A stretch of DNA of 64,000 bases from Macrostomum hystrix (taxonomy: Eukaryota; Platyhelminthes; Macrostomidae): positions 5,751,001-5,815,000 of the forward strand of contig CATNEN010000001.1 in assembly GCA_950097015.1 (NCBI GenBank), given 5' to 3'. The position numbers and the translations under genes were made by a program. Shown here piece by piece: positions 10,701 to 22,335 of the stretch. Positions within the stretch are counted from its first letter, which is position 1; every line of letters starts with the position of its first letter. The notes under the pieces were generated by a model, which saw nothing but the letters and a program-made list of their open reading frames with translations, searched no databases and was not told the DNA's origin.

Positions 10701-13700
10701 GTTTGCAGTACAGTATGTAATTTGCAGTTACTCAGATTTTTCAGGAAGAGGATGATTTTGGTTCCAATAAGTTATAATAATCTAATCCTATTTATGATTT
10801 AGACTTCATTGATATCTCGGCAGATAGTAGTTTTATTTTAATTTCATATGTGTCCTTGAGTAAGTCACTTTATTCAGTACAGTATGGCAGCCTTCTCAGT
10901 ACACGGACTATACATTTAGTTGTACACAGCTTTTGGAAGCCCTTCTGAATAGCTGCGGCTATTGTTGATGTTGCTAAATTTGATCCAACTGGGCTGGGTC
11001 TAATTTATATTTCATTTTTTAACCTTTTTGCTTTTATTTCTTACCGCCCTGTCCTTACTTCAGCCATAAGTGGAGATTTATCGCCATCTTTGCAAGCCGA
11101 ACAGATCACAGAAAATCAGCGCCAACTGAATGATAAATTGCAGCAATTAGGCAGCCTTATCAAACGGCTGATGAAGCATACGGAGTCCAATGGCGGCTGC
11201 AGCAGCATCAGCAGCGGATGTCCAGGCGTTAGCGGGCTGGCTGGGACGCCGACTGCAGAGAAGGACAAGCTTAATGTGCGGATACTTTTCAGCAGTAGAA
11301 AGACCACACTAATCCCCCCACTGGGGAAAGACCATGAAGGGGATATTTCGAGTACCCACTGCCTAATTCACGAAAAATGAAAAAAAAGCATCCGCCCTTG
11401 AACATAAACTAATTTTAAAATTTTAAAATTTAAAAATCGTCCAAGTCAGATATTCCTATATTTGTGGTTCTTGCCACCAGAAATTCCGATGAGAATCGTT
11501 GAAAATCTCGACGATGCCGATGTTTTGTGATTGAAGTTGTTTAAACGGATAGAGAGGAAAATTTTAGCCAATTTTTTTTTAATTTAATGGCGATTGGTTA
11601 TATATTATAGGAGATGCAGAAACAGGAAACAAGATCTACTGTTAATGGGGTTCTTTACTAACTTTAAATTCTATTCGTACTAAGCTTTTTCATTCGTTTA
11701 GTTCGCCGCATTGATCAGCTCGGACAAGCCAGGCAAAGCAACACCCGCTTGCTCACCTCTGGTTGACTTATCATTGGCTGAGACCTACATGGCTTGCGAG
11801 AACCCAACGCCGGAGACTAGTAAGTCTTGTGATTCCGGTTCCCGATTCCGGTTCCCGATTCCGGTTCCCGATTCCGGTTCCCGATTCCGGTTCCCGATTC
11901 CGGTTCCCGATTCCGGTTCCCGATTCCGGTTCCCGATTCCGGTTCCCGATTCCGGTTCCCGATTCAAGTAAATTAACGAACTTAAGATTAAATGTCTCGC
12001 TTTATCCTCTTTTATTTCAGTTCGTCATGTGTCTGACGAAATATACAACACCGTCAATCCTTTTCCTTCAGTGTAAGAGTGTGCAGTCATGTTAATCTGT
12101 ATATCATTTAACTAAAAAAGGCAATTTAAATCATTTTCTCTTAACACGAAATGCGACAGGGACGGTGTTGCAATTCGGAAAACACCTTCGGAAGAAACCC
12201 CAGTATCGACTGACTCGACATATTCAGAACGGCCATCCACTGGTGATCCGGATCAACCTGATGAGACTGCTAGAAGAATTATTGCTCAGCTGCGTCAAAA
12301 ACTTGACATTATGCGTCGCGCCTCCCAGGCCATTTGGCCGTCGCAAACGCTGCCACAGCCGCAGCAGTCTGAGCAGACACTCGGGCAGCAACGGCAGCTG
12401 CCATGTCGCTTGAAGAGTCTCGGCGATCCTCTGGCAGCCATGGAGCATCGAAGGCGTCTATCGAGACAGCGCGCAGTGGAGCGAGACCCATCGGAGGCCC
12501 GATTTTTTCCCGTGATGTTTCGGTTTCGCAAGTGGCGTCACGATGCGCCCCAGTTTCAAGTATTCACGAATAATCGAAGCAGTTGGAAAAGTGAGTGCTT
12601 TCTCAGTGCATCAAACTTTGCTTTCACAGTGATATGATATGCTTTCATAGTGATATGCTTTCACAGTAGTGATAGCATATCACTATTCGCTATAACTATT
12701 TTATAACTATTTTATCACTATAACTATTCACTTTAATTACTATTTTATAATCATTTCTTACTTTACAACAATAGACAATAAAGGTCAATAAGAAGCAGCG
12801 AGATGTGGCATTTCGTTGACAAGAGTTGTAAAAAGCTCAATTAAAAATGTTTTTTCATCGATGCGAGGTTCATTATTCCCATTCAGAGCGCTATCAGGAC
12901 TCGGTTCTGCCGTTGTGGACAAACTCGATCAGAGCTGACCTGTCCCAACTAGAGCCGATTGAGATCTCGCTGCAACTTCTAAGTAGTAGGCTAGGCAAGC
13001 CATTATCTCCCGAGTGGGTTCTGAGCACTACTGGTTTTGCCGACGATATCTGCCCAGGTAAGACCGGATCGGAGGATAGAGAATATAATAAATTAAAGTC
13101 ACTAAGGGGCATTTTGTTAGAACCAGATCAACTAACTGCGTTAGTCAACTCTCAACCCAGGTGGAGGAGCAGTCCTGAATCTGAGGCTAACTCCTGAGAA
13201 GGCCGGCCTGAGGCCCTGGCAGACCATCTTCGTTAGCGAGACCAACTTTACTCGACAACTCGCTTCTATTCCTGCCCGAACTGTCGGCGAAATTGGTCGA
13301 GCTGGCTTGCCAAGAAGTGACATTTTGAAGAGGCCAGCGGTAGGCCAGCAGGTACTTCAGGGCCAGCCTGCTCAGCTTCAGGCACTGGACACCGGGACGC
13401 TGCAAGCCGCCTTGGCATCAGCTCAGCGGACTCTAACTGCCACTTTACCGTCGAGCGAGAAGGCTGCGGAGTTGTCTGTAAAATCGGATGATTTAGAAAA
13501 ATGTCCCATGCCGATGTTGTCCAGCAATCCGGGTAGTGTCTACGATGCGCCATCTGTGCTGGCCAAATCAGCTGTCAGCGAGGAGAAGTCTGACGATTGT
13601 GTCACTTCGGTAGTTAAATCGATCCTGTCTACGTCGTGTGCGAGTTGTCGACAGTGCGCTTGCCAGCAACAGCAGCAGCATCAGACTCAACTGCCAGAAC

Positions 13701-14797
13701 AGCATCAACAACTAAAACAGCAACGGCGATCCCCTATGAAAGGCGACATCTACAGTGATAGCCTCAGGTGAGTTGCTTTTTTAATTCATTCTGGAAGAAA
13801 ATGTGTGCAAACAATAGTATAAAGGAGTATTTTAGGAAGTTGAATTTGTGCGCCTAATTTTTGCCTGTAGATTTTCGTCAGATTCACTCGCCATATCAAA
13901 CAGCATGCTGGGTCACCGGATGCTGTCAGCTGACAGAAGCGGCGACAGCAAACATTTTTTGATCGGCAACCAACCGATTCCAGCGAAGCGATCGAGTTTG
14001 CGTCGAGAAAGTCGAGGACACGCCAGTCATTTTGAAGTGAACGAATTTTCTACGAATCGTAGCGAGCAGCTTCAACAGTCGTTTCGTGAGTTTTACCTTA
14101 CTAAATTGTGCACGTCAAGTGGGTGATTCTCTGTAGCTTATTTGACGTTGTTAGCAAACAATGCTGCTGAAACTGATAGCTCTGCTATCAAGGAAAAATA
14201 ATTATACTTTCTGGAGAGCTATGAGCACAAGCACATCATTTGGTGACACTAGACCCGCAGCAAGCGCTGACTCCTAAACACATGCGCACACTATGTGTGT
14301 ACATCAACCCAGACTTTCTCAAGCAGTGAACACGTTTACTGTGCTTTGGAGTTTGGCCTACATTGATGAGAATTGCACTCAAGTCCCAATCCTTCTCTCC
14401 GCGGCTGCGCCCCGAAACACGCCAACGAAAGCCACTGTAACTACTACCTGAACTCAACACTTCTTTCATGCTCTGTTTTGATAGCGTAGCTTTGGACCTG
14501 CAGTTCGCAACGTCACACAGGCCAGCAGTTTGTGATTTCCAATACAGAAATGGGATAAGATGCGCCTATGATCTGGGCTTTAGATTATTGTAGTTTTTTG
14601 CTCCCTAAATTGTAGAATCGAATGTTCTTACGACAAGCATGCGACAGTTTGATTCAGCGGACGACACTTTAACTTCTTCTTGTTCGCGGCAGCAGCAGCA
14701 GCCGGGACTTGGCATCTACTCCATTTCGTCAAGCACCTGCAGAGTCGGTACAAATGCCACGTCGGTTGTCAGCATCCAGTCGTCGGCGCGTACCTGA
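7797..14797 (+). CDS. Unrecognised coiled-coil protein, 1,301 residues, 13 exons
   Basis: Exons 7797-8083, 8332-8863, 9371-10116, 10227-10390, 10460-10648, 11064-11275, 11702-11819, 12021-12072, 12160-12590, 12887-13057, 13161-13767, 13871-14085 and 14616-14797 keep one open phase from ATG to TGA (3,906 nt). All sites are GT-AG; exon 6 has a weak GTGCGG donor. The protein starts acidic (DDYDSDDLDDNS), has a Lys/Arg cluster in exon 2 (KKRRRRTKKKKLRR) and a long Arg/Glu/Gln-rich coiled coil in exon 3 (about residues 295-380). Exons 4-6 are helical, exon 8 carries DEIYNTVNPFPS, and the C-terminus is Ser- and Gln-rich. There is no signal peptide, membrane segment or catalytic motif. The composition resembles centrosomal or ciliary scaffold proteins, but I cannot name a family. 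A possible polyadenylation signal AATAAA lies at 15495-15500. Confidence 0.75.
8869..9250 (+). mobile_element. tRNA-derived SINE (family 1), most complete copy
   Basis: The head has the A-box-like GTGGCAGAGCGGTTAACGCG followed by a B-box-like AGTTCGATTCCA, as in Leu/Ser tRNAs. A GC-rich body and a tail of ATT repeats (9229-9250) follow. It sits in intron 2 of the 13-exon gene and starts about 6 bp after the 5' splice site at 8863/8864. Several short open frames inside it are not genes. Confidence 0.9.
11355..11610 (+). repeat. Dispersed repeat, copy B
   Basis: Same family and orientation as 6580-6985: shares CTCGACGATGCCGATGTTTT and the flanking blocks. Lies in intron 6 of the 13-exon gene. 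Confidence 0.6.
11829..11966. repeat. Minisatellite, 13-bp unit, about 10 near-perfect copies
   Basis: Unit GATTCCGGTTCCC, starting 10 bp after the 5' splice site of intron 7 in the 13-exon gene. Copies are almost identical, implying recent expansion. Both strands read through as a repetitive peptide, which is an artefact. Confidence 0.97.
12649..12684. repeat. Perfect 11-bp inverted repeat with a 14-nt loop
   Basis: Arms AGTGATATGCT (12649-12659) and AGCATATCACT (12674-12684), in intron 9 among several degenerate copies of the same word. Significance unknown. Confidence 0.7.
14236..14416 (-). mobile_element. SINE family 1, partial copy lacking the tRNA head
   Basis: Matches the distal body of the element at 4580-4966 (including GGTGACACTAGACCCGCAGC) but stops before the tRNA-derived part. 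Located in intron 12 of the 13-exon gene. Just beyond it, a short word (ACACGCCAACGAAAGCC) recurs at about 16053-16070. Confidence 0.75.
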
Positions 14798-16685
14798 CTC
14801 AGGATACTCAGGATTCAGCAGCGACGCTGTCGGTTGGTGAAGCTGTGCAGCAAAGCATCAATTATCGAGGTTTGTCGTTTTAACTGATCATATCTAAAGC
14901 TGCTATCTAAATTTGCTATCTATTTAACACACATTTGGTGTACTGTTTTTAATTTCATTTTGGTATATGGTTTTGTATCGTATATGGGGCCATATAGTGC
15001 GTACTCAATGGAAATGGTTGCAAGTAAAAAATGCGGAAAAAAGTTTATCCTACATCAACCATCGAATAATTCGAGTGTGACGTTTATCTACTCGGAATGC
15101 CACCAGACGAAGGAAGGCATCTTTGAGTTTTTTTAAAGGCTTTTTTACTCACAAATTCTTCAGGGATATAGTCTGAACTGCTAATTGATCATTTTAAGTT
15201 TTACCTGGCTAACTCAGCTTGCTAACAAAGCCAAATTTGTGTTTAACTTTGCCTTGAGAGAGTATCGAGTCAGACAAACCACATTTCAAATTTATTTTAT
15301 TCATCCATTTTGTCCGAAAGTGATTTCTTTGTTTACAAAAAAATTTTTGTACAAAAGACAAAAAACGTCACTCAAGGCAGTTCCAGCTACTTAGTTTTGT
15401 ATCCCAGTAGCATGCCCAAAGCCGCGTCTGAAGAACACGAGACAACACTGTTCATTTTGCTGGTCTTGTTTTTGTTTTAATTTTCTCTGCAAGGAATAAA
15501 TCTCAGAGTGCTACACATTTGCAAATATTTTCTGTTTCAAATTCCTCGCTCGGTGCTAGTAACATCCAGGGATTAGTGTTATGCCGCTGTTCGTTTTGTT
15601 CATTTCAATCAAATAAATTCCTTTCTGGAATGTGACAGCCTAGACCATAAGGAGACAGGACCAATATCAAATTACTGTATTGAAAATATGTTTTCCTTCT
15701 ATGGTCTATGGTCTATGGCTATCGGGTATCGTCAACGGCTACTACTGCTAGTAGTAGCCCTGAAATGAACTACAACCTAGCTACGGCCAATAAGCAATGT
15801 AAAATTGTGTAATAAATTGATTATTTACAAGTTAAAAAGCGTTGAAATCAAGATGTCTATTGAGAGATAACTTATTTATTACACTAAGAGAAAAAAACTA
15901 ATTAGTATTTTACAATCCAGGGAAATTTTTCGCTTAAAAACTTGTAAAAGATAAAAAAATACTCAGTATTTTTCGCGTTGGACAAGTTTGAAAGAAGAAG
16001 ATTTTGATAATCAAACCAGTTCCGTTCATTCGTGCGTTAATTCAGAAGGAGGTCGAGAACACGCCAACGAAAGCCCTGAGTATAACTACTAACTGGGGGG
16101 ATTAACAGCCGTTATAATACTATTCATGCAATCCGAGCCAAAATCTTAACAGCTGTGTCTGCAAAGTCACTGCTAAAGATCTGTCTTAAAATTTAAAATA
16201 AAAGCTTAGGACAAAGAGAAAAGGAAATCTAATAACTGTAGTTCAATTATTTGCGAAGCAAAAAAAGACTTAAGCAATCTGCCATGCCATGTCTCTACTC
16301 ACCTTCTAATTGAACTGAGCAAACGTACCAAATCGTGCCTTCGTAAGCACTTGCACATTGTTAACATTTTATGCCACACTCACGAATTAGTAGGAGATTA
16401 TAAGAAATTTGAATTTGGTAGGAATTACCTGTCAAAACCTTTCGTGTGCTTTTGTCGCTTTTCTTCACCGTCGCGTTTCTTGTCTATGGCCTTAACCGTA
16501 TTCATACAGTGTTTCCGACTATTTCCCACTGATTATTCATTGTCTATGGCACTAACGGATTCTAGCAGTGTCCATGCTGGAGTTCGATTGCCTATAGCAA
16601 ATCATATTCTGGCCATGAGTTTCAATCAAATAAACTTGTCTATGGTTAAACTGGGTCTAAGCATGTATGCGAAGGCGTGTGGGCT
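14798..16685. other. 3' flank and intergenic sequence
   Basis: Probably starts with the 3'UTR of the 13-exon gene; candidate AATAAA signals occur at 15495-15500 and again near 15610 and 15820. A short word, TTTCAATCAAATAAA, occurs near 15605 and 16620, and GTCTATGG words cluster at 15700 and 16480-16640. No gene recognised. Confidence 0.4.
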
Positions 16686-16997
16686 TATAATAATAATAAT
16701 AATTGATTACACCTGCCCCAATTGGGTCAGATGTGCAGCCGACAGCACAGCCGCAGCTAATGCGCGGCGCATCTGAAGGCTGCGTACAGCTGTTCAGTCC
16801 ACGGACTGGGGGGACGCCACACCCACCTTCAATTATCCCAGCTGATGCTGGTACCCATTTAACAGCTGGGTGAACTGAAGCAATGCAGAGTTAAGTTTCT
16901 TGCTAAAGGACGCAAATTGTTCCAGTGGAGTCGGGAATCGAACCCCCGACCTTCAAGTCGTGAGTCCGACGCCCTAACCACTAGGCTACAACCTCTG
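16686..16997 (-). mobile_element. tRNA-derived SINE (family 2), antisense copy
   Basis: The minus-strand head reads GTAGCCTAGTGGTTAGGGCG followed by a good B box (GGGGGTTCGATTCCCGACTC), then a body ending in an ATT-repeat tail (16689-16701 on the plus strand). The body is shared with 18836-19118 and unrelated to SINE family 1. Confidence 0.85.
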
Positions 16998-17174
16998 CTC
17001 ACAGTTAAGCAGAAGTGGGCTCAGGAATTAAGCAGAATCGTGTTTTCACTGACAGCGGGTCAATCGTCATCTCAGTGAGCTCTTATTTCACACAGCCATT
17101 TTTAATAACATTTTCCGTCTATTCTTAACTGTTTAGATAGTATCTCGTTACATCGCCATCTTTAGCTTAAAGAA

Positions 17175-17336
17175 ATGTGTGACGCACTCACAAAGTATTT
17201 ACCTAAGTCGCAAAAGTACCAGCAAACAGATGCGCTTCTGAAAAAAGCAAAGATTGAACAGTTCAGAGAACAGCTGAGAGAAATGTATATGAGAGAAAAC
17301 ATGTTTCATGGCAAAAAAGTGGCAAAAAACTGCTAG
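17175..17336 (+). CDS. Possible small protein or exon, 53 codons
   Basis: ATG at 17175 to TAG at 17334-17336. The predicted peptide is lysine-, glutamine- and glutamate-rich and strongly helical (KKAKIEQFREQLREMYMREN), unlike translations of random AT-rich sequence. It could be a micropeptide, or a first exon, since an acceptor-like TGTTTTGCAG lies downstream at about 17410-17419; I could not join the two in phase. No family recognised; short length makes chance a real alternative. Confidence 0.25.
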   Translation: MCDALTKYLPKSQKYQQTDALLKKAKIEQFREQLREMYMRENMFHGKKVAKNC

Positions 17337-17482
17337 GGCTAGTGAAACAATAGAACACCATCGATTGGCATTCTAGTCTCAAAGGTTGAGCAAACTTTTT
17401 ATCTAACATGTTTTGCAGACGCAAAACCTCTGGTTGGAGATTTTGAAGAGCTAAACAATTTGATTCTACGCATTTCCGTCAC

Positions 17483-18312
17483 CTGTTAGACACAGACTGT
17501 CAGGTGTTAGACACAGACTGTCAGGTGTTAGACACAGACTGTCAGGTGTTAGACACAGACTATCAGGTGTTAGACACAGACTGTCAGGTGTAAGACACAG
17601 ACTGTCAGGTGTTAGACACAGACTGTCAGGTGTTAGACACAGACTATCAGGTGTTAGACACAGACTGTCAGGTGTTAGACACATACTATCAGGTGTTAGA
17701 CACAGACTGTCAGGTGTTAGACACAGACTGTCAGGTGTTAGACACAGACTGTCAGGTGTTAGACACAGACTGTCAGGTGTTAGACACAGACTATCAGGTG
17801 TTAGACACAGACTGTCAGGTGTTAGACACAGACTGTCAGGTGTTAGACACAGACTGTCAGGTGTTAGACACAGACTGTAAGGTGTTAGACACAGACTGTC
17901 AGGTGTTAGACACAGACTGTCAGGTGTTAGACACAGACTGTCAGGTGTTAGACACAGACTATCAGGTGTTAGACACAGACTGTCAGGTGTTAGACACAGA
18001 CTGTCAGGTGTTAGACACAGACTGTCAGGTGTTAGACACAGACTATCAGGTGTTAGACACAGACTGTCAGGTGTTAGACACAGACTGTCAGGTGTTAGAC
18101 ACAGACTGTCAGGTGTTAGACACAGACTATCAGGTGTTAGACACAGACTGTCAGGTGTTAGACACAGACTGTCAGGTGTTAGACACAGACTGTCAGGTGT
18201 TAGACACAGACTGTCAGGTGTTAGACACAGACTGTAAGGTGTTAGACACAGACTGTCAGGTGTTAGACACAGACTGTCAGGTGTTAGACACAGACTTTAA
18301 GCTGTTAGTCAC
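17483..18312. repeat. Minisatellite, 21-bp unit, about 39 copies
   Basis: Unit TCAGGTGTTAGACACAGACT plus G, with scattered single-base variants (TGT/TAT before CAGG). Because 21 is divisible by 3, one plus-strand frame reads as a seven-residue peptide repeat for 235 codons, with no signal peptide or non-repetitive domain; it is not called as a gene. Each unit contains the hexamer CAGGTG, the complement of the E2-box CACCTG. Confidence 0.97.
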
Positions 18313-18835
18313 CTGAGTTACTTGCTATATAATATTAAATATCTGTCGGACTGGCAAATATTGTTGAAGCGAACGTTTGTACTTTTGTCGTTTGTCGGCA
18401 AAAGAAGATGCCTTGGATAGAAATTCTGCATCAACCACCAGGGAAATGATGGAAATTGCGTCTGCTTATTCTATTTAATCAGAGTTGCAAAGACAAATGA
18501 AGTAGATGAACTGAAGACAGGTGGCCAGCTACAACCCAAAAAAAATCAGCAATCTCCCTAGAGGTAAGTGCGGACCAGCTACTAACGTGTTAGAAAATAT
18601 CTGCCAAACCAGATAATTTAGTTTCTAAGAGGCAGCTAAGCTAGCACAAACAAACAGAGGATATTTTTCATTATAGTTTGCCAAATCCTTCTCTCTTTAC
18701 TTCTTCATCTGCACTATATATATAGAAAGAAGCAAGCGAGACTAAAAGTAAATATAAGTTACGAGTAATATGTTACAGAAATCAGTGCAGTAAGACATCG
18801 AATTAGCACAATCTTCTTAGAATATATTGCTTTCC

Positions 18836-19118
18836 ACATGGAGCCTCGTGATTTTCGTAAATGGTTAGAGCATCGGATGGTTGGGGGTTCGATTCCCGAC
18901 TCAGCTGACACCATTTTGTGCCCGTTCGCAAGACACTTAACTCTGCATTGCTTCAGTTCCGAGCTGTTAAATGGGTTCCAGCATCAGCTGGGGGTAATTA
19001 AGGGTGGGTGTGGCGTCCCACCCAGTCCATGGACTGAACAGCCGTACGCAGCCATCAGCTGCGGCTGAGCTGTCTGATGCACATCTGGCCCAATTGGGGC
19101 GGGTGAATCTAAAGCATC
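18836..19118 (+). mobile_element. tRNA-derived SINE (family 2), sense copy
   Basis: Head with AATGGTTAGAGCATCGGATG and B box GGGGGTTCGATTCCCGACTC, then the body shared with the antisense copy at 16686-16997 (for example the CCCAGTCCATGGACTG segment). The A-box region is decayed. Confidence 0.85.
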
Positions 19119-19197
19119 CAAGCCTTCTCAACATGATAACTTTTTTGAAAAAAAGGATTATTGTCAAGTTAAATAGCGTCAAGTGTTAACAAAATAA

Positions 19198-19258
19198 GTG
19201 CGGCTCCGCCGTGGACTTGAGCTCAAGAACGCGTTAGTCCGCTCTGCCACTCACTCAC
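19198..19258 (-). mobile_element. SINE family 1, tRNA-head fragment
   Basis: About 60 bp matching only the head of family 1, with GCTCTGCCACTCAC on the plus strand corresponding to the A box. Everything distal is missing. Confidence 0.5.
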
Positions 19259-19550
19259 GAACATAATTTTCTTCGGAATCACACAGAAAGTCTACTCAGA
19301 TTCTCCTGCTTGTACTTTTACCACAGTTCTAACCGTCGCAAACCCCTCTCCAAATATCCACCCTCTCATGGGTCCAACCGCCAAGCAATGCTACTAATTA
19401 ACGCCATCCCACATTGAGAGCTGCAAAGCAAACCAACTTGGGCTGCTTGGAGAGTTGGTGAATGATTGGCTTTTGGGAACCGACGCCTTTCAGCTTTTCA
19501 GAACTGCGTCAGTGAACAAGACGCGCCGGATATTTCTTCCTTACCTGCAG

Positions 19551-19869
19551 GCAATGGCGCATCATTTGGTGACACCAGACCCGCAGCCAGCCAGGAGGCA
19601 ATTCTGCCCATTTCGCTGACTCCTGAGCACACACGCACACAGATACTGTACGCAGGCACACGCTCACACAGGTGTGTACATCTGCCATGACTTTATCATC
19701 GTCAGGCAGTGTACACTCTCACTGTGCCTGAAGAGCGTAAATTGCACGACAAGCCCCCAAGCCTTCTCTCTGCGCCAGCACCCCCAAATAAATGTGGCCT
19801 CGCCGTGGAATCGAACTTAGTGACCGTGGTGCGAGAGGCAAACGCGTTAGCCGCTCTGCCACCGACCCA
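19551..19869 (-). mobile_element. SINE family 1, near full-length antisense copy
   Basis: Collinear with the copies at 4580-4966 and 35761-36112, from the GGTGACACCAGACCCGCAGC block to the tRNA-like head (AACGCGTTAGCCGCTCTGCC on the plus strand). Confidence 0.85.
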
Positions 19870-19874
19870 AAGTC

Positions 19875-20045
19875 CAAATGTTAAAGTTTTGTCATGCTGA
19901 AAGATGTTTCATTGAAAAGAGCGGAAAACTTTAGCCCGTGTTCTGGATTTCATGGTGATTGGTTAGACGTGTTAGGAATAAATAAAAAAGATAAGGGTAG
20001 TTGAAATTCCCCACGCTGTTTCTACAGTTGATAGGGCTCACTGCA
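19875..20045 (+). repeat. Dispersed repeat, copy C (diverged, partial)
   Basis: Shares GAGCGGAAAA, TTTAGCCCGTGTTCTGGA and GTGATTGGTTAGA with copies A and B, in the same orientation. It lacks the CTCGACGATGCC block. Confidence 0.45.
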
Positions 20046-20467
20046 CGGCCATTCGACTGTCACACAAGGGCCACACTAATTAGTGCTAGCCAACTAACTA
20101 TCTGCAGGCTGGCACGAATTCCGGCCCCCCCCAAAAAGATCCTGAACTCCAGCGGAAACTCTGCTTCTGGATGATTTCATTTCACGCGTCACCAGGGACC
20201 AAAGCTTTCTTGGGCTTGTAAAACATGCGAAAATACTGCAGGACAGCAGGGAATATTTTTAAGACTTTTCCCTGCCACCGCCACGTCTTTTCGGATTTCT
20301 TTTCTACCCAGTTTCAGGACACGGCACTTTTGCTGGCTGACAGAATTTAGCTGTCATGTGACACCAAAAATTTTTTTTTGGCCACCCACACTCAGTCAAA
20401 TATATATGCATTCCTTTCTGTGTACACTCGAACTTAATTATATGCAACGTTTATTCCCCTAAATCTC

Positions 20468-22335
20468 TTCACACAACTCAATTCACACACCTCAATTCAT
20501 TCACCTGTCATCACACACCTCAATTCATTCACCTGTCATCAGACACCTCAATTCATTCACCTGTCATCACACACCTCAATTCATTCACCTGTCATCACAC
20601 ACCTCAATTCATTCACCTGTCATCACACACCTCAATTCATTCACCTGTCATCACACACCTCAATTCATTCAGCTGTCATCAGACACCTCAATTCATTCAC
20701 CTGTCATCACACACCTCAATTCATTCACCTGCCATCACACACCTCAATTCATTCACCTGCCATCACACACCTCAATTCATTCACCTGTCATCACACACCT
20801 CAATTCATTCACCTGTCATCACACACCTCAATTCATTCACCTGCCATCACACACCTCAATTCATTCACCTGCCATCACACACCTCAATTCATTCACCTGT
20901 CATCACACACCTCAATTCATTCACCTGTCATCACACACCTCAATTCATTCAGCTGTCATCAGACACCTCAATTCATTCACCTGTCATCAGACACCTCAAT
21001 TCATTCAGCTGTCATCAGACACCTCAATTCATTCAGCTGTCATCACACACCTCAATTCATTCACCTGTCATCACACACCTCAATTCATTCAGCTGTCATC
21101 ACACACCTCAATTCATTCACCTGTCATCACACACCTCAATTCATTCACCTGTCATCACACACTCCAATTCATTCAGCTGTCATCACACACCTCAATTCAT
21201 TCACCTGTCATCACACACCTCAATTCATTCACCTGTCATCACACACCTCAATTCATTCAGCTGTCATCAGACACCTCAATTCATTCACCTGTCATCACAC
21301 ACCTCAATTCATTCACCTGCCATCACACACCTCAATTCATTCACCTGCCATCACACACCTCAATTCATTCACCTGTCATCACACACCTCAATTCATTCAC
21401 CTGTCATCACACACCTCAATTCATTCACCTGCCATCACACACCTCAATTCATTCACCTGCCATCACACACCTCAATTCATTCACCTGTCATCACACACCT
21501 CAATTCATTCACCTGCCATCACACACCTCAATTCATTCACCTGTCATCACACACCTCAATTCATTCAGCTGTCATCAGACACCTCAATTCATTCACCTGT
21601 CATCAGACACCTCAATTCATTCAGCTGTCATCAGACACCTCAATTCATTCAGCTGTCATCACACACCTCAATTCATTCACCTGTCATCACACACCTCAAT
21701 TCATTCACCTGCCATCACACACCTCAATTCATTCACCTGTCATCACACACCTCAATTCATTCAGCTGTCATCAGACACCTCAATTCATTCACCTGTCATC
21801 AGACACCTCAATTCATTCAGCTGTCATCAGACACCTCAATTCATTCAGCTGTCATCACACACCTCAATTCATTCACCTGTCATCACACACCTCAATTCAT
21901 TCAGCTGTCATCAGACACCTCAATTCATTCACCTGTCATCAGACACCTCAATTCATTCACCTGCCATCACACAACTCAATTCATTCACCTGTCATCACAC
22001 ACCTCAATTCATTCACCTGTCATCAGACACCTCAATTCATTCAGCTGTCATCACACACCTCAATTCATTCACCTGCCATCACACACCTCAATTCATTCAC
22101 CTGTCATCAGACACCTCAATTCATTCACCTGCCATCACACACCTCAATTCATTCACCTGTCATCACACACCTCAATTCATTCACCTGCCATCACACACCT
22201 CAATTCATTCACCTGCCATCACACACCTCAATTCATTCACCTGTCATCACACACCTCAATTCATTCACCTGTCATCAGACACCTCAATTCATTCACCTGC
22301 CATCACACACCTCAATTCATTCACCTGCCATCACA
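20468..22335. repeat. Minisatellite, 28-bp unit, about 66 copies, with higher-order structure
   Basis: Unit TCACCTGTCATCACACACCT followed by CAATTCAT. Variable positions are CACCTG/CAGCTG, TGTCAT/TGCCAT and CACACAC/CAGACAC. A series of variants starting at 20671 recurs from 21259, exactly 588 bp (21 units) later, showing that blocks have been duplicated as well as single units. Every unit carries an E-box-type CANNTG at the same place. Confidence 0.97.

Noticed and set aside
16918-16996. Functional tRNA gene
   Set aside because: Good B box, but it is the head of a SINE with body and ATT tail, and the acceptor stem does not close.
17609-18316. 235-codon plus-strand frame with a seven-residue repeat
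   Set aside because: A 21-bp unit is automatically in phase; no start context, signal peptide or unique domain.
20130-20263. 38-codon protein-like stretch (LLLDDFISRVTRDQSFLG) ending in TAA
   Set aside because: Too short and isolated to call an exon; could be a decayed retroelement fragment.
20468-22335. CRISPR-like array
   Set aside because: Units are contiguous with no unique spacers; it is a minisatellite in an animal genome.
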